Source: Tepiditoga spiralis (GTDB lineage Bacteria > Thermotogota > Thermotogae > Petrotogales > Petrotogaceae). Taken from it: DNA of 64,000 bases. The notes beneath the pieces are model-generated. The model saw only the letters and a list, made by a program, of their open reading frames with translations. It had not been told where the DNA came from and made no database searches. Location: the NCBI RefSeq assembly GCF_014701195.1, contig NZ_AP018712.1:948501-1012500 (forward strand). The letters are read 5' to 3'. The first letter of the stretch is position 1. Each line of letters begins with the position of its first letter. Below, piece by piece: positions 8,908 through 19,744 of this stretch. The position numbers and the translations under genes were made by a program.

Positions 8908-10282
8908 ATAAATTTATATCTTTTGATAAAGTTGAATTTGTATTAAACTTTTTCATTTGAAAATAAAATAATATTGAAGTTAATAACGTTGCTAAGAAAT
9001 CAGATATTGGAAATGATATCCAAACTCCGTTTATTCCAAAAAATATTGGCATTATATAAATTAAGGGTATTAAGAAAATTATTTGTCTTGACATAGCTAA
9101 AATTAAAGATGAAAAAGCTTTTCCAATAGCTTGGAACATAGTTGCTCCTATTATTTGAATACCAATTAATGGTAAAAATAATATTATTATTTTTAAAACA
9201 TTTGATGCTGTTAAAATCAAATTTGTATCTGTTGTAAATACACTTAATAATTGTTTTGGGAAAAGTATCAAAATAAAAAATCCAATTGAAGATAATATAG
9301 TTGTTGTAATTATAGAAGCTTTTGTAACATCTTTTACTCTAGAATAATTTTTAGCTCCATAATTAAAACCTGCAATGGGTTGGAATCCTTGAGCTATTCC
9401 AAAAAGTGGCATTAAAACAAACATTAAAAGTCTATTTGTTAATCCATACACTGCGACATAAAGAACTCCACCATAAACCATTAAGATATTATTTAAAATA
9501 ATTGTTAATAAACTACCAGCAGATTGTCTTACGAAAGCAGAAGATCCAATTGCCATTATTTCAGTAATTATACCTGATTTTAATTTAAAATTTTTAAAGT
9601 GTAATTTTATAGAGCTTTTTCCACTCAAAAAATAATAAATTAAATAAAGAGCTGTTGTTGCTTGAGATAAAACAGTTGCAATAGCAGCACCTTTTATTCC
9701 AAGATGTAGTATAAAAATAAAAATTGGATCTAAAATTATATTTAAACCTGCTGAAATTAGCATAGTATACATAGCAGTTTTTGCATTACCTTCAGCTCTA
9801 ACTATATTGTTTGAAGCCATAGAAAAAGAAAAGAAAATAGTACCGAATAAAATAATACTTAAATAATCTTTTGCTGCATTTATAGATACAGAATTTGTTC
9901 CAAGTAAGGATAACAAAGGATTTATAAAAATTAATCCAAGAATAGAAATAGTTGCACTCATTAAAATAACAAGAGTAAAAATATTTCCCATGGTTTTTTC
10001 AGCTTTTTGTGCGTTTTTTTCTCCTAAAGCTCTTGAAATTATAGAAGCTCCACCAATACCTATCATTTGAGCTATTGCCATAACTATCATTTGAACAGGA
10101 AATGAAAGTGTAATTCCTGTAATTCCCAGAGTTCCTACGCCTCTTCCAACAAAGATGGTATCTACCAAATTGTATAAGGCCTGAACCATCATACCTATTG
10201 TTGCTGGTAAAGATAATTTAATTAATAATTTCCAAATTGATTCACTACCAAGTATTTTACTATTTTTATTCACATATATCAC
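8906..10282 (-). CDS. MATE family multidrug/solute antiporter
   Basis: The 458-residue protein has twelve hydrophobic segments and the MATE arrangement of two related six-helix halves. Typical N-terminal residues are LSLPATIGMMVQALYNLVDT, with GIGGASIISRALGE in the first half and GIAQGFQPIAGFNYGA in the second. MATE proteins export organic cations or drugs using Na+ or H+ gradients in the inner membrane. It overlaps the MarR-type regulator by 17 bases, so the two form one operon, and the pump is probably controlled by that regulator. Confidence 0.93.
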   Translation of the reverse strand: MIYVNKNSKILGSESIWKLLIKLSLPATIGMMVQALYNLVDTIFVGRGVGTLGITGITLSFPVQMIVMAIAQMIGIGGASIISRALGEKNAQKAEKTMGNIFTLVILMSATISILGLIFINPLLSLLGTNSVSINAAKDYLSIILFGTIFFSFSMASNNIVRAEGNAKTAMYTMLISAGLNIILDPIFIFILHLGIKGAAIATVLSQATTALYLIYYFLSGKSSIKLHFKNFKLKSGIITEIMAIGSSAFVRQSAGSLLTIILNNILMVYGGVLYVAVYGLTNRLLMFVLMPLFGIAQGFQPIAGFNYGAKNYSRVKDVTKASIITTTILSSIGFFILILFPKQLLSVFTTDTNLILTASNVLKIIILFLPLIGIQIIGATMFQAIGKAFSSLILAMSRQIIFLIPLIYIMPIFFGINGVWISFPISDFLATLLTSILFYFQMKKFNTNSTLSKDINL

Positions 10283-10709
10283 CTTCTTGTATTTTTAATA
10301 AATTTTTATCTACTTTTTCTAAAGTAGATAATACTTGTTCAATTTCTTTTTGAGTAATACCAAAAGTTAACTTTTGGTCTAATTCATTTAAGATTTCTTT
10401 TATTTTTGGTTTTAAATTTAATCCTTTATCAGTTAAATAAACTCTAAAAATTCTTTTATCTTTTTCGTCACGTTTTTTTTCTACGTACCCATTTTCTATT
10501 AATTTTTTTAAAGCCCTTGTTGTATTTGCTTTATCTATATCTAAGAATTTACTTATTTGTTCTTGAGTTAATCCATTTCCTTTTCTGTATAACAACATTA
10601 AAAAATGAATTTGACCTTTACTTATACTATATTTTTCTAAATTTTTATTTAAATACATATACATTTTTTTTGAGATATGAGAAATTGTTTTTCCAAATGA
10701 TTCATTCAT
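10266..10709 (-). CDS. MarR family transcriptional regulator
   Basis: The 147-residue protein has the MarR winged-helix layout. Helix-turn-helix residues are at about 55-80 (LTQEQISKFLDIDKANTTRA) and the wing at about 88-105 (VEKKRDEKDKRIFRVYLTDK). Helices at both ends serve dimerisation. The ATG is preceded by GGAGGCC. It lies directly upstream of the MATE gene and divergent from a HAD hydrolase. Two copies of a 14-bp palindrome in the divergent promoter region fit as its operators, which predicts autorepression and ligand-released control of the pump. Confidence 0.92.
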   Translation of the reverse strand: MNESFGKTISHISKKMYMYLNKNLEKYSISKGQIHFLMLLYRKGNGLTQEQISKFLDIDKANTTRALKKLIENGYVEKKRDEKDKRIFRVYLTDKGLNLKPKIKEILNELDQKLTFGITQKEIEQVLSTLEKVDKNLLKIQEGDICE

Positions 10710-10739
10710 TTTTTGGCCTCCAATTATTTTTATGATTTA

Positions 10740-10769
10740 ATTATATAAAAATAATGTTGCGATAGCAAC
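10740..10769 (-). promoter_or_regulatory. marR-MATE promoter with operator 1
   Basis: On the minus strand a TATAAT box (10740-10745) lies 17 bases from TTGCTA (10763-10768). That -35-like hexamer lies inside the palindrome GTTGCGATAGCAAC (10756-10769), so a bound regulator would block polymerase. Confidence 0.7.
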
Positions 10770-10788
10770 TAAAAAATGTATCTTTTTT

Positions 10789-10821
10789 GTTGCTATCGCA
10801 ACTAAAAAAATATGATATAAT
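10789..10821 (+). promoter_or_regulatory. Divergent HAD-gene promoter with operator 2
   Basis: GTTGCTATCGCAAC (10789-10802) is the exact reverse complement of the first operator, with centres 33 bp apart (about three helical turns). TATAAT lies at 10816-10821 before the HAD gene, so this gene probably belongs to the same regulon. Confidence 0.65.
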
Positions 10822-10839
10822 TTTTTAGAGGTGATTTTT

Positions 10840-11460
10840 ATGAAATACAAAGGATTTATATGGGATTTGGGAGGAACTTTATTTGATACTTATCCTGGAA
10901 TGGTATTTGCTTTTAAAAAAGCGTTGTTAGATTATAACATTGCCGAAAAAGATATTAATATATTAGAAAAAATAAGGATTTCTAAAAAAACAGGCATTGA
11001 ATATTTTAAAAAAAAATATAATTTAAAAAATGAATTTATAAAAAATGTAGAATTATACGAAAAAAAAATAAATTTAAAAGATAGACCTCCTTTTCCATAC
11101 ATAATAGAAGTTTTAAAATATATAAATGAAAATGGAGGAAAAAACTTTATTTTTACACATAGAAATAAAGAATCTGTTTTTCAGCTTTTAAATTTTTATG
11201 ATTTAAAAAAATATTTTTTTGAAATAAAAAGTATAGAAGATGGATTGAAAAGAAAACCTAATAAAGAAGGTTATGAATATTTTAAAAAAAAATATAATTT
11301 AAAATGGATTGCAATTGGAGATAGAGAAATTGATATACAAGCAGGAATAAATTGTAAAATAGATACTGTTTATTTTAATATTTTTGGTGAAAAAAATATT
11401 TTAGCTAAATATTCAATAAAACATTTTAAAGAGTTTTATAGAATCTTAAATGATTTATGA
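10840..11460 (+). CDS. HAD superfamily hydrolase (phosphatase-like)
   Basis: The ATG at 10840 is chosen because AGAGGTGA lies just upstream; an in-frame GTG at 10831 is part of that ribosome site. The 206-residue product has HAD motif I (IWDLGGTLFDT), motif II (FTHRN), a motif III lysine near KRKPNKEG, and motif IV (IGDREIDIQAG), with a helical cap inserted after motif I as in phosphoglycolate-phosphatase-like HADs. The second aspartate of motif I is replaced by glycine, which is seen in some HAD subfamilies and may mean a different or weaker acid-base step. It is divergent from marR and under the second operator. Substrate is unknown. Confidence 0.8.
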   Translation: MKYKGFIWDLGGTLFDTYPGMVFAFKKALLDYNIAEKDINILEKIRISKKTGIEYFKKKYNLKNEFIKNVELYEKKINLKDRPPFPYIIEVLKYINENGGKNFIFTHRNKESVFQLLNFYDLKKYFFEIKSIEDGLKRKPNKEGYEYFKKKYNLKWIAIGDREIDIQAGINCKIDTVYFNIFGEKNILAKYSIKHFKEFYRILNDL

Positions 11461-11531
11461 TATACTTATCGTTATTATTTTAACATTTTTGGTGTATAAT
11501 TATTAATGATTACAGAGAATGGAGGGATATT

Positions 11532-12629
11532 ATGAACAAGGAAATTAGAAAAATAGCACTTTTAACTGGCGGAGGAGACTGTCCGGGGCTCAATGCTGTT
11601 ATTCGTGCTGTAACCAGAACAGCTATATTAAAACATGGTTATGAAGTCATTGGTTACAAATTTGGATACAGAGGTCTTTATAACAACGATTACATACCAA
11701 TGACAACGAAAACGGTTTCCGGAATTCTACACAAAGGGGGTACCATTCTTTATAGTTCTAACAAAGATAACTTATTTGATTATCAAGTAGAAGAAAATGG
11801 GAAAATGGTAAAAAAAGATGTTTCAGATGTTGCCGTTGAAAACTTAAAAAGAGAAGGCGTTGATGTTTTAGTAATAATGGGTGGTGACGGAACATTAACG
11901 AGTGCAAGAGACTTTGCAAGAAAAGGAGTAAATGTTATAGGTATTCCTAAAACTATTGATAATGATTTAGCTGCAACAGATCTTACTTTTGGTTTTCAAT
12001 CCGCAGTTAATGTAGTTACAGAAGCTTTGGATAGATTACATACAACAGCTGAATCTCATCATAGGGTAATGATACTTGAAGTTATGGGAAGAAATGCAGG
12101 ATGGATTGCACTTCATTCAGGTCTTGCAGGATCTGCTGATGTTATATTAATACCAGAAATTCCTTATGATTTAGATAGAGTAGTTAATAAAATAAAACAA
12201 AGAAGTAATTCAGGTAAACAATTTAGTATAATAGTAGTAGCTGAAGGAGCTAAACCAAAAGGCGGAGAAGTAGTGGTAAATAAAGTTGTAAAAGATAGTC
12301 CTGATCCTATAAGACTTGGTGGAATAGGAAATAAACTTGCTGCAGATCTGGAAAAAAGAATTTCTGATCATGAAATAAGATGTACTGTTCTTGGTCATCT
12401 TCAAAGAGGTGGAAATACTAGTGCTTTTGATAGAGTTCTTTCAACAAGATATGGTGTTGCAGCAGTTGATTTAATTCATAATAGAGACTTTGGTAAAATG
12501 GTTGCCTTACAGGGAAATAAAATAGTTAGTGTTTCGCTTGAAGACGTAATTGGAACTACAAAAACAGTTGATCCTAATGGTGAATTAGTAAGAGTAGCTC
12601 AAAGTATAGGTGTTTCATTTGGAGATTAA
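11532..12629 (+). CDS. pfkA: 6-phosphofructokinase
   Basis: The 365-residue enzyme makes fructose 1,6-bisphosphate in glycolysis. Nucleotide-binding GGGDCPG is at residues 13-19, GGDGT at 117-121, and the catalytic loop IPKTIDND at 138-145. In this family the residue after GGD and the one before TIDND correlate with the phosphoryl donor. Here they are Gly and Lys, the 'mixed' group III combination, which is usually ATP-using; pyrophosphate enzymes normally have Asp plus Lys. ATP dependence is therefore likely but not certain. A TATAAT box is at 11495-11500, the ribosome site is GGAGGG, and a terminator follows closely, so the gene is a single transcription unit. Confidence 0.93.
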   Translation: MNKEIRKIALLTGGGDCPGLNAVIRAVTRTAILKHGYEVIGYKFGYRGLYNNDYIPMTTKTVSGILHKGGTILYSSNKDNLFDYQVEENGKMVKKDVSDVAVENLKREGVDVLVIMGGDGTLTSARDFARKGVNVIGIPKTIDNDLAATDLTFGFQSAVNVVTEALDRLHTTAESHHRVMILEVMGRNAGWIALHSGLAGSADVILIPEIPYDLDRVVNKIKQRSNSGKQFSIIVVAEGAKPKGGEVVVNKVVKDSPDPIRLGGIGNKLAADLEKRISDHEIRCTVLGHLQRGGNTSAFDRVLSTRYGVAAVDLIHNRDFGKMVALQGNKIVSVSLEDVIGTTKTVDPNGELVRVAQSIGVSFGD

Positions 12630-12630
12630 T

Positions 12631-12657
12631 AAAAAACGGCTTTTAAAGCCGTTTTTT
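12631..12657 (+). terminator. Intrinsic terminator of pfkA
   Basis: A fully palindromic AAAAAACGGC / GCCGTTTTTT hairpin begins two bases after the stop codon and ends in a T run. Confidence 0.9.
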
Positions 12658-12801
12658 ATTATAAAATAGAACAAAATATATTATAATTAAAAAAAACAAA
12701 GAATTTTAAATATAAACGCATTTATTTGTTGTTAATTGTAATTAATTGATAATAATTGGTGTTGCTAAAATGGTATATTAAATGATAACATAAAAACGTA
12801 A

Positions 12802-12828
12802 TTAGCACTCAAACTTAAAAAGTGCTAA
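12802..12828 (+). promoter_or_regulatory. CIRCE element (HrcA operator)
   Basis: TTAGCACTC-N9-AAGTGCTAA differs from the CIRCE consensus TTAGCACTC-N9-GAGTGCTAA at a single base. It lies 41 bases before groES, so heat-inducible repression by HrcA is expected. hrcA is not in the window. Confidence 0.95.
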
Positions 12829-12868
12829 AAATAAAATCAAAATACTTATTAAGGAGGCGGTTTTTAAA

Positions 12869-13138
12869 ATGATGGTAAAACCTCTCGGTAATAGATTACT
12901 TATTAAACCAGTTGTAGAAGAAAAGAAAACAGCAGGAGGACTTGTACTTCCAGATTCAGCTACTGAAAAGCCACAAAAAGCAGTTATTGTAGAAGTAGGA
13001 ACACTTGATGAAGATTGTACTTTAAAAGTTGGCGACAAAGTTATCTTTGCAAAGTACTCAGGAACTGAAATCAAAATTGAAGATGAAGATCACATCATAA
13101 TAGACGTTGATGATGTGTTGGCAAAAGTAGAAGATTAA
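12869..13138 (+). CDS. groES: Co-chaperonin GroES
   Basis: The 89-residue protein has the GroES pattern: [12 protein letters not shown] at the N-terminus, a mobile loop near residues 17-32 ([15 protein letters not shown]), and [15 protein letters not shown] in the core. It caps the GroEL barrel during ATP-driven folding. Two adjacent ATG codons are possible starts; the first lies 11 bases after AAGGAGG and is preferred. groEL follows after 19 bases, and the CIRCE element lies upstream. Confidence 0.97.
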   Translation: MMVKPLGNRLLIKPVVEEKKTAGGLVLPDSATEKPQKAVIVEVGTLDEDCTLKVGDKVIFAKYSGTEIKIEDEDHIIIDVDDVLAKVED

Positions 13139-13154
13139 CGAATCGGAGGTGTAA

Positions 13155-14798
<1,644 letters not shown>

Positions 14799-14846
14799 TA
14801 AATAACTCAATGAGTTATTGTGGATTAAAATAAATAAAAAATTAAA

Positions 14847-14878
14847 AAAAAGAGTAGTGCTTTGCACTACTCTTTTTT
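14847..14878. terminator. Bidirectional terminator between groEL and cobT
   Basis: AAAAAAGAGTAGTGC and GCACTACTCTTTTTT pair around a short TTT loop. The hairpin contains the stop codon of cobT on the minus strand and also follows groEL on the plus strand. Confidence 0.9.
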
Positions 14879-15865
14879 GCTAACATTAGCACTTTCAAAA
14901 GTTTCCATTTCATTTATCATTTTTATTGCAGCTTCTATTAAACTAAAAGATAAAACTGCTCCAGTACCTTCACCAAGTCGCATGTTTAAATCTAAAATTG
15001 GATCTAATTCCATACTTTTTAAAATTACTGAGTGACCTTTTACAAGAGATTTATGACCAGCAAATATGAAATTTTTTATTTTAGGATTTATTTTATAGGC
15101 AATCATTGCTGCTGCTGTTGTTGGAAATCCATCTAAAACAACTGGGATTTTATTTTCAGCACATTCAAGTAAAAAGCCAGCCATTTCTCCAAAACAATAA
15201 CTTCCAACCTTTGATAAAACATCTATACTGTCTTTAAAAGGTTTGTGAAGTTCAATAGCTTTTTCAACGGCTCTTTTCTTGTTGTTTAACTGTTCATTTG
15301 TTATTACTGTACCTATATCAATTATATCTTTTAAAGGGATACCAAAAGCACAAGCTATTGCTGTAGCTGTTGTTGTATTTCCAATACCCATATCACCAAT
15401 AGCAGCAAGCTCAACACCATTTACAATTGAATGTCTAGCAATTTCTCTACCGTATTCTATAGATTTTTTTGCTTCTATTATACTCATTGCTCTTTCTTTT
15501 GTAAAATTTTTAGTTCCATATCCTACTTTTTTCTTTATTAAACCTGGATTATCTTTAAAATAAAAATTTACCCCAGCATCAACAACTAAAACATCACTAT
15601 TTGTATGCCTTGAAAAAACATTTATTGCTGCTCCACCATTTAAAAAGTTTAATACCATTTGAGGTGTTACTTCTTTTGGAGAAGCTGATACATCTTCTTC
15701 TACAACTCCATGATCGCCTGCAAAGACATAAACGGCTTTTTTTCTAGGTAATTTTGGTATTCTTCCTTGAATCAATCCCATTTTTAAAGCAATATCTTCT
15801 AATTTTCCCAAACTTCCTTGAGGTTTTGTTAAGCTGTCTAACCTTTTTTGAATTTGTTCTTTCAT
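14867..15865 (-). CDS. cobT: Nicotinate-nucleotide:dimethylbenzimidazole phosphoribosyltransferase
   Basis: The 332-residue enzyme makes alpha-ribazole phosphate for the lower ligand of cobalamin. Recognisable family blocks are LTKPQGSLGKLE (near 12), FAGDHGVVEEDVSASP (near 48), NFLNGGAAINVF, GDMGIGNTTTATAI (near 157) and RLGEGTGAVLSFSLIE near the C-terminus, which includes the general-base glutamate region. A B12 riboswitch lies in the leader, so expression should fall when cobalamin is plentiful. No other B12 biosynthesis genes are nearby, which suits salvage from corrinoid precursors. The start is set by GGAGGGAGAAAG. Confidence 0.96.
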   Translation of the reverse strand: MKEQIQKRLDSLTKPQGSLGKLEDIALKMGLIQGRIPKLPRKKAVYVFAGDHGVVEEDVSASPKEVTPQMVLNFLNGGAAINVFSRHTNSDVLVVDAGVNFYFKDNPGLIKKKVGYGTKNFTKERAMSIIEAKKSIEYGREIARHSIVNGVELAAIGDMGIGNTTTATAIACAFGIPLKDIIDIGTVITNEQLNNKKRAVEKAIELHKPFKDSIDVLSKVGSYCFGEMAGFLLECAENKIPVVLDGFPTTAAAMIAYKINPKIKNFIFAGHKSLVKGHSVILKSMELDPILDLNMRLGEGTGAVLSFSLIEAAIKMINEMETFESANVSKKE

Positions 15866-15879
15866 CTTTCTCCCTCCAT

Positions 15880-16070
15880 AAACTAAAGATTTCTCAATCC
15901 ACTCCTAGAGATTGAGAAGTTACTAAAATTTTGAATAAAGTATCCCGGCTTATACATCATTCTACTATCTATGCCTTCCCTTTCAGTGGCTTTTATAGAG
16001 TTCGTCCGTAATTACGGTGGCTGGTCCGCAATGGAATTTCACCATTTTCCAATATTCAAAACTTTAATAT
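15880..16070 (-). ncRNA. Cobalamin (B12) riboswitch upstream of cobT
   Basis: On the minus strand the leader contains the conserved B12 box (AAGCCACTGAAAGGGAAGGC, near 15974-15993). It also has GGTGAAATTCC and GCGGACCAGCCACCGTAA on the 5' side and GCCGGGATACT on the 3' side. Segments at about 15925-15937 and 16053-16065 pair to close the aptamer. Between the aptamer and cobT a 9-bp hairpin (TTCTCAATC / GATTGAGAA) may be the expression platform; it has no T run, so translational or anti-termination control is more likely than a simple terminator. Confidence 0.93.
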
Positions 16071-16098
16071 TTAATTTTTATATATTTTATTTTACCAT

Positions 16099-16132
16099 AA
16101 AAAAAATCTCCTTGTATAGTATTACAAGGAGA
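16099..16132 (-). terminator. Intrinsic terminator of the large chemotaxis receptor gene
   Basis: TCTCCTTGTA and TACAAGGAGA form a 10-bp stem with a six-base loop, followed on the minus strand by eight T residues. It separates the receptor from the riboswitch-cobT unit. Confidence 0.9.
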
Positions 16133-16141
16133 GAGTATATT

Positions 16142-18451
16142 TTATAATTTAAATTTATTTATTTCTTCTTTTAAATTTTTAGTCACTTCATTTAAAATTT
16201 CTACTTGTTTCATTAGTGAATTAATAGAATTTGTTTCTGATATTATGTCTTGTTTAGTTCTTTCAATTTGTTTTTCAGAACTTTCAGTTTCAATTTTTAT
16301 TTTTTTAGAAATTTCTTTAAAAGTTTCTATTATAGCTTTTTGTTCAGATACTTCAATGTTTAAGTTTTCAACAACACTTCCAAGGTTATTTGAATAAATT
16401 TTTAATTTATCAAATTCATTTTTAAAGTCATAAACTTTTTTGTTTAATATGTTCATATTCTCATTTGAGTTCATTACTTCGTTTATTACATTTTTAAGAT
16501 TTTTATTCACTTTATCCATTTCATAATTTATACCAGTTGCCGTTGTAGATGTTTCTTCAGATAAATTTCTTATTTCTTCTGCTACTACTGCAAATCCTTT
16601 TCCTGCTTCTCCAGCTCTTGCTGCTTCTATTGCTGCATTTAAAGCTAATAAATTTGTTTGATTGGCAATATCCGTTATTTTTTCTATAAAATCAGAAACT
16701 TTATTTACTTCTTTTGAAAAAACTTCAATATTCATTACAGTATCTTTCATAGTTTCAGAAACATTATTTGAAGTTTCTGTTATTGTTTTTACTAAAACTT
16801 CACCATTTTCAGCTAATTTTATTGTATTTAATGAAATTTGATGTATATTAGAGTTTGAAGAACTAATATTTTCGGAGCTTTCTGATAATTTTTCCAAACT
16901 TTCACTCAAATTATCTATAGTATAATTCATAATATTTTCAATTTCTTTTGTTTGTTTTAGCATGTTTTCAAGGCTTTTTTGTGTATTTTTTAATTCAGAC
17001 GATTTTTGATCTACATTGTTTGATGATTCAATTAATTTATTAGAATCTTTTATTAAATTTGTTATTAAATTTTTTAAAGATTTTGCAGTATTTTGAAGTT
17101 CTTTAGCCATTACTCCAAATTCATCTTTGACTTTAAATATTTTTGTATCATCAAAGTGTAAATCTCCATTAGAAATTTTTGTCAATTTTTCAGTTATACT
17201 TTTTACATGATTACCTATATTTTTTCCAAGAAAATATGATATTACTATAGATAGTATAAATATTATTATTAACCACATTATAATGTTTTTAATTATGTTT
17301 TGAATGTTTAAATCAATATTTATTTTTACATCTTTTATTGTAGCTTTTGGAATTTCTATATTTGTCTTCAATGGAATGTTTATTTGAGCTGTTGTTGAAT
17401 TGAATTCTTTTGAAATTTGAATATAAATTCCTCCAAATTCATTTATTTTAGAGTATACAGAACGCATATTTTTATTTAAAATTTTTTCTAAAATATATTT
17501 TTTATTTATTTTTTCTTTTGATATATTTAAAATATCAGAAGGCATATTTGAAAAAATTATATTCATGTTTTTTGAATAAATAGCAATATTTGCATTTAAT
17601 AATTTTGAAACTTCAAGTATTTTTTGATAATTAAATTGATTTAAAATTACGATAAAGCCATTTATTGTACTTTGAGCTATTGGATCAACAATTGGGAAAA
17701 CACCTAAAAAATAAGGTATTTTTTCTATAGTTAAAGTTTTTATTATGGGATATTTGTTATCTGAAGATAAATAGTCTTTAAAAATATCCGTTAAAAAAGT
17801 ATTTAAATTTATATTTTTTATTTTATCGTATCCTGGTAAGTAAGATTCAGCTTTTCTTTGAACTTTATAAACTTTATCTTTAATTTTTATATCAAATCTA
17901 TTTTTTTTAGTTGCAACCTTTGGATTGACTATCCATAATTGAATTCCATTGTATTCAAGGGCATTTATAAATGGAGTTAATATTTTATATCTATCTAATA
18001 TAGAAATACTTTTTTTTGATGTTTTTTCTTTAATTAATTCATTTGAAGATATTAACCTTCCATTTTTTTCAATATTATTTTTTTGTGAAAAGATATAGTT
18101 TGAAAAAACTTTATTTAATGTATCAAGAGAGTTATCAAAAGATTTTTTATAAGAATTTTCGAATTTTAAAGAAATATCTTTTTCTATTTTTTTAGTCTCT
18201 GATTTTATATAATTATTATAATCTGAAATTTGTTTTTTTACAGAGTTGCTATAGGTATCAAAAGATTTTTTATAAGTTTCTTTTAAAGAGTTCACTGATT
18301 GTTTTATAGTGTTTTCACTTTCTTTTGAATTTTGAATTACAGAAAATGAAAAGTACAAAACAGTTATTATTGCAGGTAAAATAGCCATAGATATTAGCAA
18401 TACACCTACTTTTTTTCCAAAACTAAAGTATCTTTTTTTATCCCCTTTCAA
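16142..18451 (-). CDS. Methyl-accepting chemotaxis protein with large sensor domain
   Basis: The start is placed at TTG 18451, five bases after GGGGTGAT; an upstream in-frame GTG at 18460 overlaps that site. The product of about 769 residues has a first membrane helix near 15-37, an unusually large extracytoplasmic sensor (about 350 residues, starting with a long charged coiled coil), and a second helix near 390-412. A HAMP domain follows, then the signalling coiled coil with the conserved tip ([37 protein letters not shown]). Middle parts of the sensor look Cache-like. Ligand is unknown. It is monocistronic with its own terminator. Confidence 0.92.
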   Translation of the reverse strand: MKGDKKRYFSFGKKVGVLLISMAILPAIITVLYFSFSVIQNSKESENTIKQSVNSLKETYKKSFDTYSNSVKKQISDYNNYIKSETKKIEKDISLKFENSYKKSFDNSLDTLNKVFSNYIFSQKNNIEKNGRLISSNELIKEKTSKKSISILDRYKILTPFINALEYNGIQLWIVNPKVATKKNRFDIKIKDKVYKVQRKAESYLPGYDKIKNINLNTFLTDIFKDYLSSDNKYPIIKTLTIEKIPYFLGVFPIVDPIAQSTINGFIVILNQFNYQKILEVSKLLNANIAIYSKNMNIIFSNMPSDILNISKEKINKKYILEKILNKNMRSVYSKINEFGGIYIQISKEFNSTTAQINIPLKTNIEIPKATIKDVKINIDLNIQNIIKNIIMWLIIIFILSIVISYFLGKNIGNHVKSITEKLTKISNGDLHFDDTKIFKVKDEFGVMAKELQNTAKSLKNLITNLIKDSNKLIESSNNVDQKSSELKNTQKSLENMLKQTKEIENIMNYTIDNLSESLEKLSESSENISSSNSNIHQISLNTIKLAENGEVLVKTITETSNNVSETMKDTVMNIEVFSKEVNKVSDFIEKITDIANQTNLLALNAAIEAARAGEAGKGFAVVAEEIRNLSEETSTTATGINYEMDKVNKNLKNVINEVMNSNENMNILNKKVYDFKNEFDKLKIYSNNLGSVVENLNIEVSEQKAIIETFKEISKKIKIETESSEKQIERTKQDIISETNSINSLMKQVEILNEVTKNLKEEINKFKL

Positions 18452-18502
18452 AACTATCACCCCTTTTTGAAATCGTTTCCAAAATATTTTATCACAAAAT
18501 CA

Positions 18503-19744
18503 CTAAAATTTTACTGTATGTTTTTTTGAAGAGATAAAATAAATATAAAATACTAAAATTAAAGAAGAAAGTATTAAAGGAATTATTTTTTCATTTAAAG
18601 AAATACTAGGAATAAAACAAAATAAAGTTAAAAAGCTTTTTGTTGTAATTGCAATAAAAGAAGCTATTTTACCAACAAATGAAATTGGAAAAATTATTAA
18701 TATAATGTCTAAAAATATTATAATTGCTATTATTGGAGATAATAAAGGAGTTAATAATATTCCTAATAAAGAAAATGAATTAAAATATAAAATAGAAAAT
18801 GGGAGTACTCCAATGAAAGCAGATATTGGTATTAAAAGTTCGTAGTGTTTGGGATTATACTTTAAAGTTAATAGTATCATAAAAGTTGCAGAATAACTCA
18901 TTTGAAACCCTGGATTTAGTATTGATTCGGGAAAAAGTAATAAGTTTAAATAACCAATAAAACTTAAAATATTTAATGGTTCATAATAATAATCAAATAA
19001 TTTAAAAATATTTATTGTTATTAAAAATAAAACTGCTCTAACAGAACTTGGAGAAAATCCAGTAAAGATTAAGTATAATAATAAAAAAGGTAAAACTAAT
19101 AATATTCTTAAATTTCTTTTGTATATTACATGTGATATTAAGAATGAAAAGATAAAATAAATAATATAAACATGCATTCCTGAAACAGCAAATAAGTGGA
19201 GAGTACCCGTTTGTTTAAAGAGATTTTTATTTTTAATTCCTCCCATAAATGAAGAAATTAAAATATCCTGTTCATCTTTATTTGAAACAGCTTTTTGTAT
19301 ATTTTTTATTGCGATATCTTTTAAATGAAAGATTGTAGTTTTGTATCCTGGTGCAATATAATCTACTCTTAATTTATTTTCTAAAGTTCCATGTATATAA
19401 ACATCTTTACCACAATAAATTGGTTCAATTGAAAATTTATTATAATAAAAAGTATATGTTTTTCTTACTTTGTTCCATTTTTTTGTATATATTGAATTTG
19501 TCAATATTGTGTATTGATTGTCTCTTTTGTTTATTATTTTCCCATTTATTCCAACTTCTCCCTTATACTTAAAGGGAGTAAAGAAAAATGCTGGTATTAT
19601 AAATAATAATATTAACTTTCTTCTAAAAGATTTTTTTTCAAGCAAAAAAAGCAAAACAACTGCAATTAAGGCAATTGTTTTGCTTATATATGTAAGTAAT
19701 ATTATTAAAGAGTATAATAAAAAAACATTAAAGAAAAAGGACAT
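18503..19744 (-). CDS. comEC: ComEC/Rec2-type competence membrane protein
   Basis: The product of about 413 residues has an N-terminal soluble OB-like segment between membrane helices and then the polytopic Competence domain. That domain carries the diagnostic HLFAVSGMHVYI near residue 190 and FTGFSPSSVRAVLFL near 235. ComEC forms the inner-membrane channel for single-stranded DNA uptake. The C-terminal metallo-beta-lactamase domain of longer ComEC proteins is absent, as in other short versions. The ATG at 19744 overlaps the ptb stop as TAATG and is favoured over an in-frame GTG at 19759 that lacks a ribosome site. A neighbouring set of secreted nucleic-acid enzymes makes a DNA-uptake role plausible. 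Confidence 0.88.
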   Translation of the reverse strand: MSFFFNVFLLYSLIILLTYISKTIALIAVVLLFLLEKKSFRRKLILLFIIPAFFFTPFKYKGEVGINGKIINKRDNQYTILTNSIYTKKWNKVRKTYTFYYNKFSIEPIYCGKDVYIHGTLENKLRVDYIAPGYKTTIFHLKDIAIKNIQKAVSNKDEQDILISSFMGGIKNKNLFKQTGTLHLFAVSGMHVYIIYFIFSFLISHVIYKRNLRILLVLPFLLLYLIFTGFSPSSVRAVLFLITINIFKLFDYYYEPLNILSFIGYLNLLLFPESILNPGFQMSYSATFMILLTLKYNPKHYELLIPISAFIGVLPFSILYFNSFSLLGILLTPLLSPIIAIIIFLDIILIIFPISFVGKIASFIAITTKSFLTLFCFIPSISLNEKIIPLILSSLILVFYIYFISSKKHTVKF

